From: Acanthosepion pharaonis
Taxonomy: Eukaryota; Mollusca; Cephalopoda; Sepiida; Sepiidae
DNA length: 64,000 nt
Direction: 5' to 3'
Assembly: GCA_903632075.3 (NCBI GenBank)
Contig: CAHIKZ030003513.1
Coordinates: 20,001 to 84,000 of the forward strand
The notes beneath the pieces are model-generated. The model had not been told where the DNA came from. It ran no database searches and saw nothing but the letters and a program-made list of their open reading frames with translations. Shown in pieces: positions 30,801 to 41,429 of this stretch (the first letter of the stretch is position 1; each line of letters starts with the position of its first letter). Both the position numbers and the translations under genes were made by a program.

Positions 30801-31200
30801 ATGAAGGTGGATTTTTAGCATATTTATTATTAGGAACATGCCCAGTGACTGACAGTGACTCAATTCGCTAGTGGATCAGTAAGTCCACAGCCTAAAAAGT
30901 AATTATTAGTTGAATTTTGATCTGAAATTTTCACTGGATAATGTTCAATCTATAGGAATAATATTCACCACTAAATAAAGTGTATTTATAAGGAAGAAGA
31001 TTATATTTAAAATAAATATTTGTTTTGTAAAATAAATGTTATTTTCATCTTTAAGCTACTGACATATCTATGAATAATTTTTTTTTAATCAATTCACTCC
31101 AAGCAAGGTGATAATGCCACTAAGATGCAAGGGGTTACTGGAAGTGAAAGAGAATGAAAAAAAACTTTAAAAGGAACTGGGAACTGTGGTGAACAGTCAC
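30800..31200. other. No gene seen
   Basis: AT-rich sequence, except 'aattcgctagtggatcag' near 30860. Confidence 0.5.
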
Positions 31201-31339
31201 ATAGAAGCAAGCAAGCCAGAGTGGCTTGCAACTGGTGCAAAGGAAAATAAGTGTCTTACCTCAATGTGCAGCATGTAACATCAGCATTTTGCTCCTTGAA
31301 AATAGCATTACTCTCCTGTCTAACTATTTCAGCAGTATA

Positions 31340-31640
31340 TGCTGTAACGGGTTTTTTTTTTTGTACAGTTGGAATGGTTCAACCAATAGAAAGTTGTGTG
31401 CTGATTGGTCGGACAGGAGGAGGCTATTTGCCTGGGTAACTGAGAACAAAAGCAAAGAACGCCAATTGGTTGTTTGGCCATGGTGTTGGCCTAATAAAAG
31501 AGGGCTGAAGTGGTGAGAAGGCAGAACAGTTTTATGTTGGTGAAGTAAGAGGAATGCAAGAATGGCAGATTGAATAAGCTGTATCTTGTATTGTACGAAT
31601 GACGTTCGAGGAATAGAGACTCATTTAACTACAGGAACCT
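31340..31640 (+). promoter_or_regulatory. CCAAT/TATA block, probable solo LTR or promoter
   Basis: Three CCAAT elements (near 31380 'aaccaatag', 31398 inverted 'gattggtc', 31462 'gccaattgg') precede a TATA-like 'taataaaag' at about 31492. GC-richer sequence follows, with a possible polyadenylation-like 'ggaatagagact' near 31609. The segment could start with TGTAACGG at 31343 and end CTACA near 31636 as an LTR, but no matching target duplication was found. A host promoter is the alternative. Confidence 0.4.
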
Positions 31641-31900
31641 ATTCCTAAACAAGAAACAAACATAAACCTCTACTCTTGTTCAAAAACAGAGGAGAAATGT
31701 GAACCGAGCAATAGATGAGCCTATCTATATTGGTTAAAATGTTTTTATGGTATTTATTATTTTATGTATGCTTTCAAAAATTTTTATTTATTTCATTTTA
31801 GATTGACTATTTATAGTTATCTGTTTGGAAAAACTAGTTTCAAAGAAACTAATAAGACTGAATGACTAATCTTATATAAATTTTGAAAATAACCTCTCTG

Positions 31901-32613
31901 GTAATTGTAAGAGTAAACAGAGCTGAGGACAACAATAAAAGTGCTAAGCTTTATTCAACTAAATGAAATTTGGCTACAAAAGGAAAATAGGAATTACAAG
32001 TTAAATAGCCAATCGGGGTAAGTCCATTGCTTGTACATAGTGAACATAGGATATTACTACCACATTCTTTGTTCCTAGAAAAATGTAGCGTTAACATCCA
32101 TAACAATCTGGGGGTCTTGTCATCCATTCAGATCTCCTGACCTGTTGGACCACAGCATCATCTGCATTATGTGATGTGTCCTCCTCTGGTATGGGTACAC
32201 CTAGGGTACCCCTATTTTGTTCCAAAGTGTGGAACTCAGGAGTTAAATCAGTTTCTGGGCAAGATGCTAAATCATGAACCAATACAGTAGACTACCTTCC
32301 ATTTAGATACTTTATGTTGGCATAAGTCGGATTACTTTCTAAGAGTTCAACTTGGTCCACATAAGGATTGGTTTTACTATTTCTTATGAACATCCATAAT
32401 AATATTGGACCTGGTGACATTAGCTGCATTTAGTTGAATAAATTCTAGTAATTGTAAGAGTCAACAGAGCTCAGGATAACAGTAAAAGTGCTAAGCTTTA
32501 TTCAACTAAACAAAACTCAACTACAAAAGGAAAATAGGAGTTACAAATTAAATAGCCAACTGGTGCAAGTCCATTGCTTGTACATAGTGAACATAGGATA
32601 CTACTACCACAAT
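31901..32613 (-). mobile_element. Internally deleted small LTR retroelement
   Basis: Two direct repeats of 159 bp (31906-32064 and 32453-32611) both begin TGTAAGAG and end CTACCACA, with few differences ('gctaagctttattcaacta' is shared). Between them only about 390 bp remain. On the minus strand this interior ends in a polyprotein C-terminus (32282-32091, 'VVQQVRRSEWMTRPPDCYG'), the kind of tail seen after integrase in Gypsy polyproteins. A purine-rich 'aggaacaaagaa' lies beside the minus-strand 3' LTR as a polypurine tract. A 5-bp CTCTG occurs at 31896-31900 and 32614-32618, a few bases outside the TG/CA ends, so the exact border is uncertain. Confidence 0.7.
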
Positions 32614-33139
32614 CTCTGTAAAAATTATATTATGATGAATTGATTTCTGCTTGTGGGTGTTTTTGTTTGTAATCAAGACACAGCAAAATGGCACACTGCA
32701 GCAAGGCTTTTCTAAGGACATTTTTTTTTAATTCCATATCCCTTCTGTTGGTTTCAATTCAAATGGAAAGGCTGCTAAAAACATCCACCTCCAAAAATTT
32801 ATAGATAAATCCTACAGATGCATGCTGGGATTACTTCCTAACCATGACAACTTCTTAATCTCATCTTTTTGTTCTTTCTTGTCTTGAAGTCAGAACATTA
32901 CAGTCACTTGACTGTATCCCTTTTTCATTTGAACACCATTTTTACTTTGTAAACTTTTCATCTTCTTACTGTTGCTTTGTCCAGTTTTGACTTGCATATA
33001 CATTGTTTGCTTGGAATTATTTTGCCCTGATTTTTTTCTTCCTTTTTTCTTATTGTTTATTGGAAACTTTGTCAGTTTCATTTGTTGAGCATTTTTGCCA
33101 ATTATACTTAACCATACCTTCAGAATACAATCATGACTC

Positions 33140-33460
33140 TCCACAAATTCCTTTCCTTTATTATCTATGAATTGCTATTCCTTCTTGGAGAAGATTGTGG
33201 TGTGGTTTCTTGTTGCCTTATCCTTGGTTTAAAATTCAGTGTTTTTCTTTTCTTAAGCTGGTTGCCAACCAAGGTGGAAGATCCCAAACTGCCTTGCTAA
33301 TTAAACAATTGCTTGAGAGAATGGGGGAAGGGGAATACATTGCTTTCCCAAAGGCATTTGTGTAAAAGTGAATGCAACAGACTAGCCTGGAATTTGAAAT
33401 TGGCTCTCCATTTCCATTTGCCATGTTAATATCCATTATGCTAACCACACATACTTCTTA
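33140..33460 (-). mobile_element. tRNA-derived SINE, minus strand
   Basis: The minus-strand head near 33450-33385 shows an A-box-like 'ttagcataatggatatta' and a B-box-like 'atttcaaattccaggct'. The body contains 'caccttggttggcaaccag' and ends at 'gtggagagtcatgatt'. Same type as 6320-6612. Confidence 0.7.
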
Positions 33461-33779
33461 GAAACAATGCCATTAGAAATATCTCTGACATGAAGAATAT
33501 AGCAATTTCCAGTCCAGCTTGCAGTTTGGGGGTCTGCATTTTTGTTCACCTAATAATAATGATTCCTGTTGATTTAATTCATCCAGTATCCAGTGTAAAA
33601 GAAGGGAAACTCTGAATTCAAAACCAACCTGAAGACTGATATCAGTCTATCTTGCCCTAGACACATCTGCAGTATATATGGTGCTCCTATGATTCTAATA
33701 GCTTACAGAACTCATAATGTGATGTGATAATAATGATCTTATTTTTGTGTAATTGTTATAGATGTTGAAAAGAAAATTA

Positions 33780-34991
33780 TGAGATTTGTTCAAAAAGTTC
33801 TAAGCTTCACCAAGGAAAGAAGAGCCATAGCTGAACATTTTTGTTGTAACAACACACTATCACTTCTTATAATACTAAAAAATAAACTAATTCCAATTTC
33901 TGTCTTAATTTCTGTGCAGGTGAGGCTCATATAAAGGTCAGTGGTATACGACAAATCTAAAAATGGACAAAACGGTGACCCAAGCAGTTAAAAAGTATCT
34001 GCAAAAGAAAAGTATGACATGCAAGGAAATCCATGATGACATGGTATAGAAACTTTCTGAGACCTCCTGGGCTGTGGAATTCAAGCAAAGCAGGGACAGC
34101 ACAGAAGATAACCCTCAGTCAGGTCATTCAAAAACCACAACCACTAATAAAGAAGTTAATGCTATTCACCATATGTTTTTGGATGACATCTTACTGTCCA
34201 GCAGATAGCTAAGTCCATAGGCATTAGTTCTGGTTTGGTCCATACTGTTTTAATTGAGATCTTGGGGATGAGCAGGCTGTCTGGTCTGCAAGATGAGTCC
34301 CAAGAATGCTGACACCAGAGCAGAAGCTGAAAAGGGTTGACATTTCCAGGACACTTCTGACTCACTTCCAGGTTGACCTTGAGCATTTCCACCATAGATT
34401 AGTACCTGAAGATGAAATCTGGGTTCACTAATTCAAACCTGAATCAAAGATTCAAAGCAAACAGAAACATTTGTTGTTAAGGTGATGGCTTCTGTTTTTT
34501 TTTATTCTGAAGTTGTAATGAAAATAGACAACTTGGAAAATAGAAATCGCTATCAAATAGACAGCACTATGCATCAGAATTAAGGCAACTGAAGGAATCA
34601 ATCAACTCAAAATGAAGAGGGAAGCAGAGGGCAGGTGTACTCTTGTTCCAGGATAACACACTGCTCAGGTTGCAGTAGCTGAAGCCGCCAACTGTGGATA
34701 TAAATTGTTACCCCATCCACCTTACTCACCAGACTTAACTCCATCTGACTTCTTCCTGTTTCCTAAACTCAAATCCCACCTGTATGGTTGCCATTTTGGA
34801 AACAATGATGAGATCATATATGCTATGGAGGAGTTTTTGGAGGACCAGGATATCACCTTCTTCCGTAATGAGATTGCAATGTTTAATCACCATTGGACCA
34901 AGTGCATTGATGTCAAGGGGAATTATATTGAAAAATACTTGTTTCTTCAACTTCTTCTAGTTGAGGCTTAGATCTTTTTGAATGAATCTCA
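33780..34991 (+). mobile_element. Full-length but dead mariner element
   Basis: Inverted ends 'tgagatttgttcaaaaag' (33780) and, on the complement from 34991, 'tgagattcattcaaaaag', each flanked by TA (33778-33779 and 34992-34993). Length 1212 bp, close to typical mariners. A transposase start at 33963 gives 'MDKTVTQAVKKYLQKKSMTC' (N-terminal helix-turn-helix region), but a TAG occurs at codon 29. Part of the linker is missing, and further stops and frameshifts follow. The last 267 bp (34705-34971) are open and give 'HPPYSPDLTPSDFFLFPKL', including the third catalytic aspartate. Inactive. Confidence 0.93.
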
Positions 34992-35394
34992 TATATCCAC
35001 AAAGAGGTAAAGAAATGAAAATAGTAAAAAATGCTATATAAAATAATAATACCTTTGAAATATAGATACTTATATATTTTGTAAAAGAAGTTATCTGTTA
35101 TTACATATTTTTTAAAAAGAAATAAAGATTTGTTTGTTTTTTAAATAAGTATATTATAATTTCACAGATATCATTAGTTTATGAAAAAAATTTTAATCTT
35201 TTAAACTAATATAACACTAGAATCCTGCTGAATAAAGATTTGTAGCACAAGTATAGCTAACTTTAAATTTTAAATATACTTAGAGTTTGGTTAATTACAG
35301 ATTATTGTATTTAAAGGTATATAAGATGCATGGGGTTTTTCCCCCAAAAATGGCTCAAGAAATCACTATTCTAAGTTGAAGACTCTAGTAGTCA

Positions 35395-35965
35395 AATTTC
35401 TGTTACTGGGGGATTTTGTTTGTAATTGTAACACAGCAAAAACAGCACAGTGTAGCAAGACTTTTCTTAGAGTAACACCATTAAAAATTTTCTAAGATGA
35501 ATAATAAAGCTGTTTCCAGTCCAATTTTCAGTTTGGGGGTCTGCATTTGTGCTCACCTGAAAATGATGATCTCATTTTTATGTGTGTGTTAGAGATGCTA
35601 AAAAGAAAATTATATCAATAAAATGAAAAAAAAAATATGAAAAGATTACAAATTGCTGCATAAAATAATGGTACTCTTGAAATAAAGATGATTATATTTT
35701 GTAAAAGGAAATATCTGTTATTATACATATTTTTTCAGAGAAATATTTTTTTTTAAATAAATCTATCATTATTTCACAGATATCATTAGTTTATGAAAAA
35801 AAACATTTCTTTTCCTTCACAAACATTTGCAACTTTATTACAAGAAGCAATTTTTCTAAATTGTATGCAAGTATGTACCAAACTCATCTAACACTAGAGT
35901 CCTGCTGATCAGGGATTTCTAGTACAAGTAAAGCTAACTTTAAATTTTAAATGTAGTTGGAATTT
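35395..35965. repeat. Tandem duplication D1, copy 2 with empty mariner site
   Basis: At 35605-35616 the sequence reads 'gaaaattatatc', an unoccupied TA at the point where copy 1 holds the mariner. The copies are well diverged, so the duplication is old and the mariner inserted after it. Confidence 0.8.
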
Positions 35966-35969
35966 GTCG

Positions 35970-36125
35970 GGGTATGGGTGGAATTGGTGAGCCTTACACA
36001 GTTTTTATTTGCTTTTGTAAGGGTATGAATTCATCTTTCTCCTCACTCTGTCTAGCTATGGGTTCATTTTAAAAGCAGTCTAGACTCTCTATTTGGTTGG
36101 CAGCCAGTCTATAAGAAGGACAACT
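35970..36125 (+). mobile_element. SINE body fragment
   Basis: 'aagggtatgaattcatc', 'ctagctatgggttcatt' and 'ggttggcagccag' match the body of the tRNA-derived SINEs. The promoter head is absent. Confidence 0.55.
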
Positions 36126-36199
36126 CTGAAATCAAAACCATTGTGAATGCAATTTGACACTAATCCACTTTCCAAAGATCAATCATAGTGATTCAAAGT

Positions 36200-36345
36200 T
36201 TAGAGCTATTTAAGGCATGGAGAGCCATCATTATCTCGATCTTAATGAGACATAGCACCTAAAGAGAAGATAGTGATAATATATAAAAGGTGTTCCAATA
36301 ACTTGGACTGATTTTAAATGTGAATTAAGTTTAAGCATCTAATGA

Positions 36346-36376
<31 letters not shown>

Positions 36377-37170
36377 TCAGATTCAACAACTTAAATTTTT
36401 GGCAATTTCAACAATGGAAAGATTAACAATCAAACAATGTGTTAAAGTTATCAAATCCTATTACAAAAATGAATGTTCAAACAGAAATGCAATGAGAAGT
36501 TCCCAGGTTGCATCATCTCTTGAAACAGCAAAGTCGATTGGCCACCACAACCGTGTGACTTCACACCTTTAGATTTCTTCCTTTGGGGTCATCTCAAAAG
36601 TAAAGTCAATGCCAATAAGCCAACAACAATTCAACATTTGAAGGATGCGATAATAAGGTATATTGGTGAGATCGAGGAGCAGCTATGCAGAGTCATCATC
36701 TAAAATTTTGAACATCGTGTGGAGGTGTGCAGTCAAAGCCTTGGTGAACATTTGGGCAATGTTATTTTTCACACATAATTGCCATGACTGAAATAACATG
36801 ATCCAATAGAGAAATAAATAAATTTTCACCAATAACACTGATTTATTTACTACTGACTTTGATCCGTCTTAATGAAACATCCAGTAAAAAAGATATAATG
36901 TCAAAAGAGAAATAAGGTATTGTACAGATATTGATTGATGAGAACCCAGCTTTGAAAAGTGCCAAAATGTTGAATGGGGATCAAAAAATAGGAAGACGTG
37001 GAGAGCCATCATTGACTCTATCTTAATGAGACATGGCACCTAAAGAGAAGAGAGTGATGATATATAAGAAAGATATAATGTCAAAAGAGAAATAAGATAT
37101 TGTACAGTTATTGATTGATAGGAACCCAGCTTTGAAAAGTGCCAAAAAGTTGAACGAGGATCAAAACAAC
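36200..37170. repeat. Tandem duplication D2 with one occupied copy
   Basis: The segment 'ggagagccatcatt...cttaatgagacat' through 'aaagatataatgtcaaaaga' and 'tttgaaaagtgccaaaa' is present at 36213-36990 with a transposon inside, and again at 36998-37170 without it. Confidence 0.75.
36286..36884 (+). mobile_element. Deletion derivative of a mariner-like transposon
   Basis: The left end 'aaaggtgttccaataactt' and the complement of the right end ('ctggatgtttcattaag') are loosely related. TA lies on each side (36284-36285 and 36885-36886). The interior fuses the transposase N-terminus (frame from 36414, 'MERLTIKQCVKVIKSYYKNE') directly to the C-terminal third, which reads in another frame 'CDFTPLDFFLWGHLKSKV' and 'VCSQSLGEHLGNVIFHT'. 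The central catalytic part is deleted, so the product cannot be a transposase. Confidence 0.8.
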
Positions 37171-38030
37171 AAACAAAAGAAATTGAAGACATAGGCAAGA
37201 TAAGAACAAGAGGAAAAAAATTGGTTTTAAAAAATGTCACAAAAAGAGTTTTGAAAACTACAAGGGTAATAATCAAGAAAAGTGGATTAACTAGCAAAAA
37301 AAAGTATTTGAAGAAACTGGTGTTATGTATGTAAACAGAAAGAAAAGATGCAGAATATAAAAACAAAACATTGGTTAAGGATATGAAAGCAACGAAACTA
37401 CCTGTTTAACATCACCCCATAAATAGAGACATGTAAGCTGGGCAAAAAAAAATACCTGAAAATGGATTTCTCAACAGTCAGTGATGAATGTAGAGCAACA
37501 TTGGATGGACCTGATGACTAGGATAGATGTTGGGGCCTTCAAGGAATTAGTTAACCAACATGACTTAGACAACAAAAACAGTAAGTGGAATAATGTTTTA
37601 GGTGAGTATTAGGCTTCTGCTTAAAATTATAGATCCCTGCAAAGTTGATTATGGCATCAAGATAAATGCAAAGAATTTTTGTTATTTCTTGGACATGACC
37701 TTTTTGTGCAGTACCAAAAACTATTAAACTTTCTTCGCATTCTGCAATGCTGACTATTGCCCACCTTGCAAAAAAAAAAAAAAAAGAGAGACCAAATTAA
37801 TGGAATATTACTCAGCCACTCTAGATAATAAAATAGAAAACTTGTGGTCCATCATTGCAAGAGACGTATATAAGAATGAAAAACAATATTTAAGTAAAGA
37901 AGATCTCTGGGAAGCAATAAAAACTGAAAGTAATATTAAAAGAGTAGAAACATTAACAAAATTAATGCATGAAAGATTGAAGTATACAGAATGCCAAAGA
38001 GGTGTATATTAATATATAAAATAAAATAAT
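37070..38030 (+). pseudogene. Tc1-like transposase relic, copy 1
   Basis: From about 37370, scattered stretches resemble a Tc1-type transposase. The clearest is the C-terminus at 37800-38012, 'KIENLWSIIARDVYKNEKQY' and 'EDLWEAIKTE', which corresponds to the region carrying the third catalytic residue (glutamate of the 'IENLW' motif). The usual 'SPDLNP' before it is mutated. Stops and frameshifts are frequent upstream. A poly-A run (37773-37786) interrupts it. Confidence 0.65.
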
Positions 38031-38034
38031 TTAT

Positions 38035-39665
38035 TTAGGTATACGGGATATTGACTTCATTAAAATATTGAGTAGTATGGGCTAAGGATATAAAAGCAAC
38101 CAAACTATCACCTTAAAGTAAATATTACAAATAAAGAAGTTGGGCAAGGAAGTAGATAAAAATTGATATTTCAATAGAAATTTTATTAATGAATGTAGAG
38201 CTACATTGGATGAACATGATGGCTGAGGGATATGTTGAGTCCTTCATGGAAATAGTTGACCAACACAATATGAACAGCAGGAGGTAATGTTTTAGGCTAA
38301 TATTTATTGACAATAAAGTTATAAGTCCCTTCAAAGTTGATGGCATTAAGATAAATGCAGAGACTTTTTGTTATTTCTCAGACAAGATATTTTTTGAGTG
38401 GTATACAGGCTGCAATGGATAAATTGTTGTCTAAATTACACAAGAATGAAAATAACACTGACATCTCATTTTAACAGATATATTTACCAAAATTACATAA
38501 AAATATCTTGAAATAGTAAAGAGTAAATTTATTCAATAAAATGCCATTGGCTTCAACCACAACCTCCACACGACTTCAGAATCTCCTGCAACTCTTCTGG
38601 ATGGTCTCCTTGTTTAAGTTGGTGAATGCTGCCATAATACTCACCTTCAGTTCATCTTTGGTGTTACAAGGAGTTTTGTTGCTCTCTTGATAAACTGCAC
38701 CCTACACATAATAGTCAAGAGAGTTGCAGTCTGGAGAGTTAGGCGGCCAGATGTAAGGAGTGATGTGGTTGCAGAAATTGTCTGACAACCATAACTGGGT
38801 TCTCCTGCTTGTGTTGCATGGTGCAGAGTCCTGTTGCCAGACATAGGATCTTTCAGCAGCCATCCTCTTGAGCCAGAATAGCACTACCTCCTCAAGGCAC
38901 TTGATGTAGGTTTCTGTATCTGAGTCTGAGGCCCCGTGGGAAGATGAATGGAGGCATAATATCGCCATTACTAGTAATCACTCCAAACACCTTTGTAATT
39001 GCCATTAAACTCATCCAACTCTTTTTGAATCCTCTACACTATCTTCTGATTGACACCCAAACACTCTGAAATGTTTGTATTGGAGTTTCCGGTAGTACAG
39101 CATGCTGTTTCCAAATTTCTGGCAGAGTGAATTGTGTCATGGTGCTCTTTCTCTCACAGATGGTGACCAACTGATGCTTCTATACTGTGCAGTCAAGAAA
39201 ATAAAAAAAAAATAACGTGCATACTAAAAATTAAAAATATAAAATAGCAACAATGTACCCATCACACCCTGAACATAATAACTGAAGGAATCTTAAGCTA
39301 AAGAATATATTCATGCAAAACACTGCACATTCATGTTCTACAAAGCTAACTATTGCTCATTTCCTCTCAAAAAAGATTCAAAGACACTAAATTAAAAGAA
39401 TGGCTTCCATTCTCTCCAGTTATAAATCCAATGGAAAATTTTTAACTCATCCATAAAATTGGTGTATAAGAATAGAAAACCATATTTAAGCAAAGAAAAT
39501 CTTTGAAGAAGCAGTAAAATCTGTAAGTTGTATTGAAAGTTGAAACAGTACAAAAATTAGGAAAATCAATGGTTGAAAAATTAATGAAGGATATAGAATG
39601 ACAAGGAGCTAATATTAACATGTAAAATAATAGAATAATAACTGCTTCACACATTTAGGATATTG
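38035..39665 (+). pseudogene. Tc1-like relic, copy 2, interrupted by a mariner
   Basis: Repeats copy 1 in order: 'aaggatataaaagcaacc', 'gaatgtagagctacattgga', 'gtccttcatggaaatagttg', 'atgcagagactttttgtt'. It then breaks at 38405 and resumes at about 39285 with 'aaagctaactattgctcat' and the C-terminal region. Copies 1 and 2 are adjacent in direct order, so the locus was duplicated in tandem before the mariner entered. Confidence 0.7.
38406..39271 (-). mobile_element. Mariner-type element (DD37D spacing) nested in Tc1 relic
   Basis: Ends 'caggctgcaatggataaa' and complement 'cagggtgtgatgggtac', with TA at 38404-38405 and AA on the right. The minus-strand frame 38968-38702 gives 'WQQDSAPCNTS' and 'WPPNSPDCNSLDYYV'. 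The two catalytic aspartates (of QQD and LDYYV) are separated by 37 residues, the spacing of the maT/DD37D branch rather than classic D34D mariners. The N-terminal part is short and degraded, so it is inactive. Confidence 0.8.
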
Positions 39666-39680
39666 TGTTAATTAAATATA

Positions 39681-40232
39681 CAGGGTATTTCACATTTTTT
39701 TGAAACAAGATGATTGGGCACAAATCAAGGACCATAAATGATAGAATAATGGAAATTAAATTTATTGAATAATAAAAGGATAACATTTTAGGATCTGCAA
39801 CCATTTAGTCTCAAACATGAACCAAAAATGTCAAGAGGCACTCAATAATACATGCTCCAGATGTCTGCCATAAAGGTGTTGATAACGTGTGCACATTCCT
39901 CCTGTGTGATCTCTTGAAACTTCTCAGTGATGGCTGCCTTCAATGCAGCAATGGTGCAAGGGTTGCCCTGGTAGATGTTATACTTGAGGAACCTCCAGAG
40001 AAAGAAATCTGGGGGGTTCAGGTCAGAGAGTGAGGTGCCCATTCCACTTCATCTTTGCAGCTGATGAGATGCTCCCCAAATTTTTCACGGAGCCATGCCG
40101 TGGTAACATTAGCAGTGTGAGGAGAAGCACCATCCTGCTGGAATGACTGTCCTTCATCAAGATCCTCATGCTCCTTAAGCTCTCCCTATCTGAGAGGATG
40201 TTGCTTTGTTCCCACAACTGTGAAACACCTTT
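39681..40232 (-). mobile_element. Mariner-like element remnant, minus strand
   Basis: 'cagggtatttcaca' after TA (39679-39680) and the complement of 'tgtgaaacaccttt' before TA (40233-40234) are the ends. Minus-strand translation gives 'LKYNIYQGNPCTIAALKAAI' and 'EITQEECAHVINTF' (C-terminus), and in another frame the region around 'MVLLLTLLMLPRHGSVK', which is a frameshifted catalytic part. Only the last half of the gene remains. Confidence 0.75.
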
Positions 40233-40234
40233 TA

Positions 40235-40725
40235 TGTTTGTTGTGGTCTCTATCTTTTAGATTTATTTATAAAAATTTATATTGCCCTTAATTTGCATAA
40301 TAAAATCTGACACTTTTCTTTTCAATATTTTTAATATAGATAATAAGGATAGATATTATATGCTGAAATTTACATGATCTATTGCTTATATAAATATAAA
40401 TATGCCCTGAAAATTTTCCACTATTAGTTCATTAATACAAAGTTTAATGTGAAAACATTAACTTGCATAATAAAATCTGACATATTTGCAACATTTTTCA
40501 ATTGGTTGTGCTTTAACATATGGTTTCATTACACATGAAACTGAAACTCATAACATATATTCTGAAAGGTGTCATTTTAATACTTCTTTCTATATGATTC
40601 ACATGTAGAGTGTGAATTTTAAATGTTTTACATAACATCTCCAAAACTAAACATCTCTCCATTAATCATCTTAGAGACCTCTCTCTACCTTCCATCAGTA
40701 TGGCTGATGCTAACCTCCAGTAAAG
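40235..40725. other. No gene seen
   Basis: AT-rich sequence. 'cttgcataataaaatctgac' occurs twice (about 40293 and 40462), indicating a small local duplication. Confidence 0.5.
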
Positions 40726-40729
40726 TGAC

Positions 40730-41425
40730 TTGTTGAATCTTCTTGGGCTAACAGTCTCAGCTGATATAAATATATATAGTCAAAAGACTATATTGAATCC
40801 ATTGCTAGGTCAGCTGCTAAGAAAATTGGTTCACTGTGTTGTGTGAGACATTTTTTCTTGCCAGAATCTGTCTTACATATCTATAAGTCTACCATTCATC
40901 CATGATTTTAATATTGCTGTTACATTTGATCTAGTTCCCCTGCTATTTATCTTGAACTCTTTGATAAAATCCAAAGAAGAATCAGCAATATTATTGGTCA
41001 TGATCTGGCAGCTCAGCTTCAGTCACTTTCCCACCACCATAATAGTCTTTTCTATAAATACTTTCATGGTAATTGTTCGAATGAGCTCTTGCTACTGTAC
41101 CTAGAGTATTTGAATTTAAGCGCAGTACTAGACTGGTGTCAAGATTTCAACAATTTACTATCGAACTGGCTAGGTGGAGCCATCAGTTCTATGCCAACAG
41201 TTTTTTCTCACACTTCTCACTTGTGGAACTCCCTTCTGGCTCCATGCTTTCCAGCCAAATTTAGTCTGCTAAAATTTAAATGCAATGTCAATCACTATCT
41301 ACTGTCCTCCTGATTACTCTTTTCTCTTCCTGCTCATTATTAATGTTTCTGTTTATAATTCTTCCACATCCTGTAACCTCCTTGTATCTTTGTATCTTTA
41401 CTGCCTTGCTGACACTGATTAAAAA
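40730..41425 (+). pseudogene. CR1-like LINE 3' end, fragment D (best copy)
   Basis: Translation gives in sequence 'SAKKIGSLCCVRHFFLPESV' (in part), 'LDKIQRRISNIIGHD', 'NSLFYKYFHGNCSNEL', 'RSRFQQFTIELARWSHQFYA' after frame shifts, 'TSHLWNSLLAPCFPAKFSLL' and 'KFKCNVNHYLLSS' followed by TGA at 41312. The 3' untranslated region ends 'tgacactgattaaaaaaagg' near 41425. This is the most complete copy of the LINE family present also at 1765, 6690, 23403 and 25560. Frameshifts and 5' truncation make it inactive. Confidence 0.8.
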
Positions 41426-41429
41426 AAGG

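Larger units (their letters stand above)
32640..35300. repeat. Tandem duplication D1, copy 1 (carrying insertions)
   Basis: Copy 1 shares with copy 2 (35395-35965) the successive segments 'ttgtttgtaat...cacagcaaaa', 'cagtttgggggtctgcattt', 'aaaagaaaatta', 'gtaaaagaagttatctgtta' and 'tatcattagtttatgaaaaa', plus 'taactttaaattttaaat' at the end. Copy 1 is longer because it received a block with a SINE (about 32725-33460) and a mariner (33780-34991). Confidence 0.8.
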
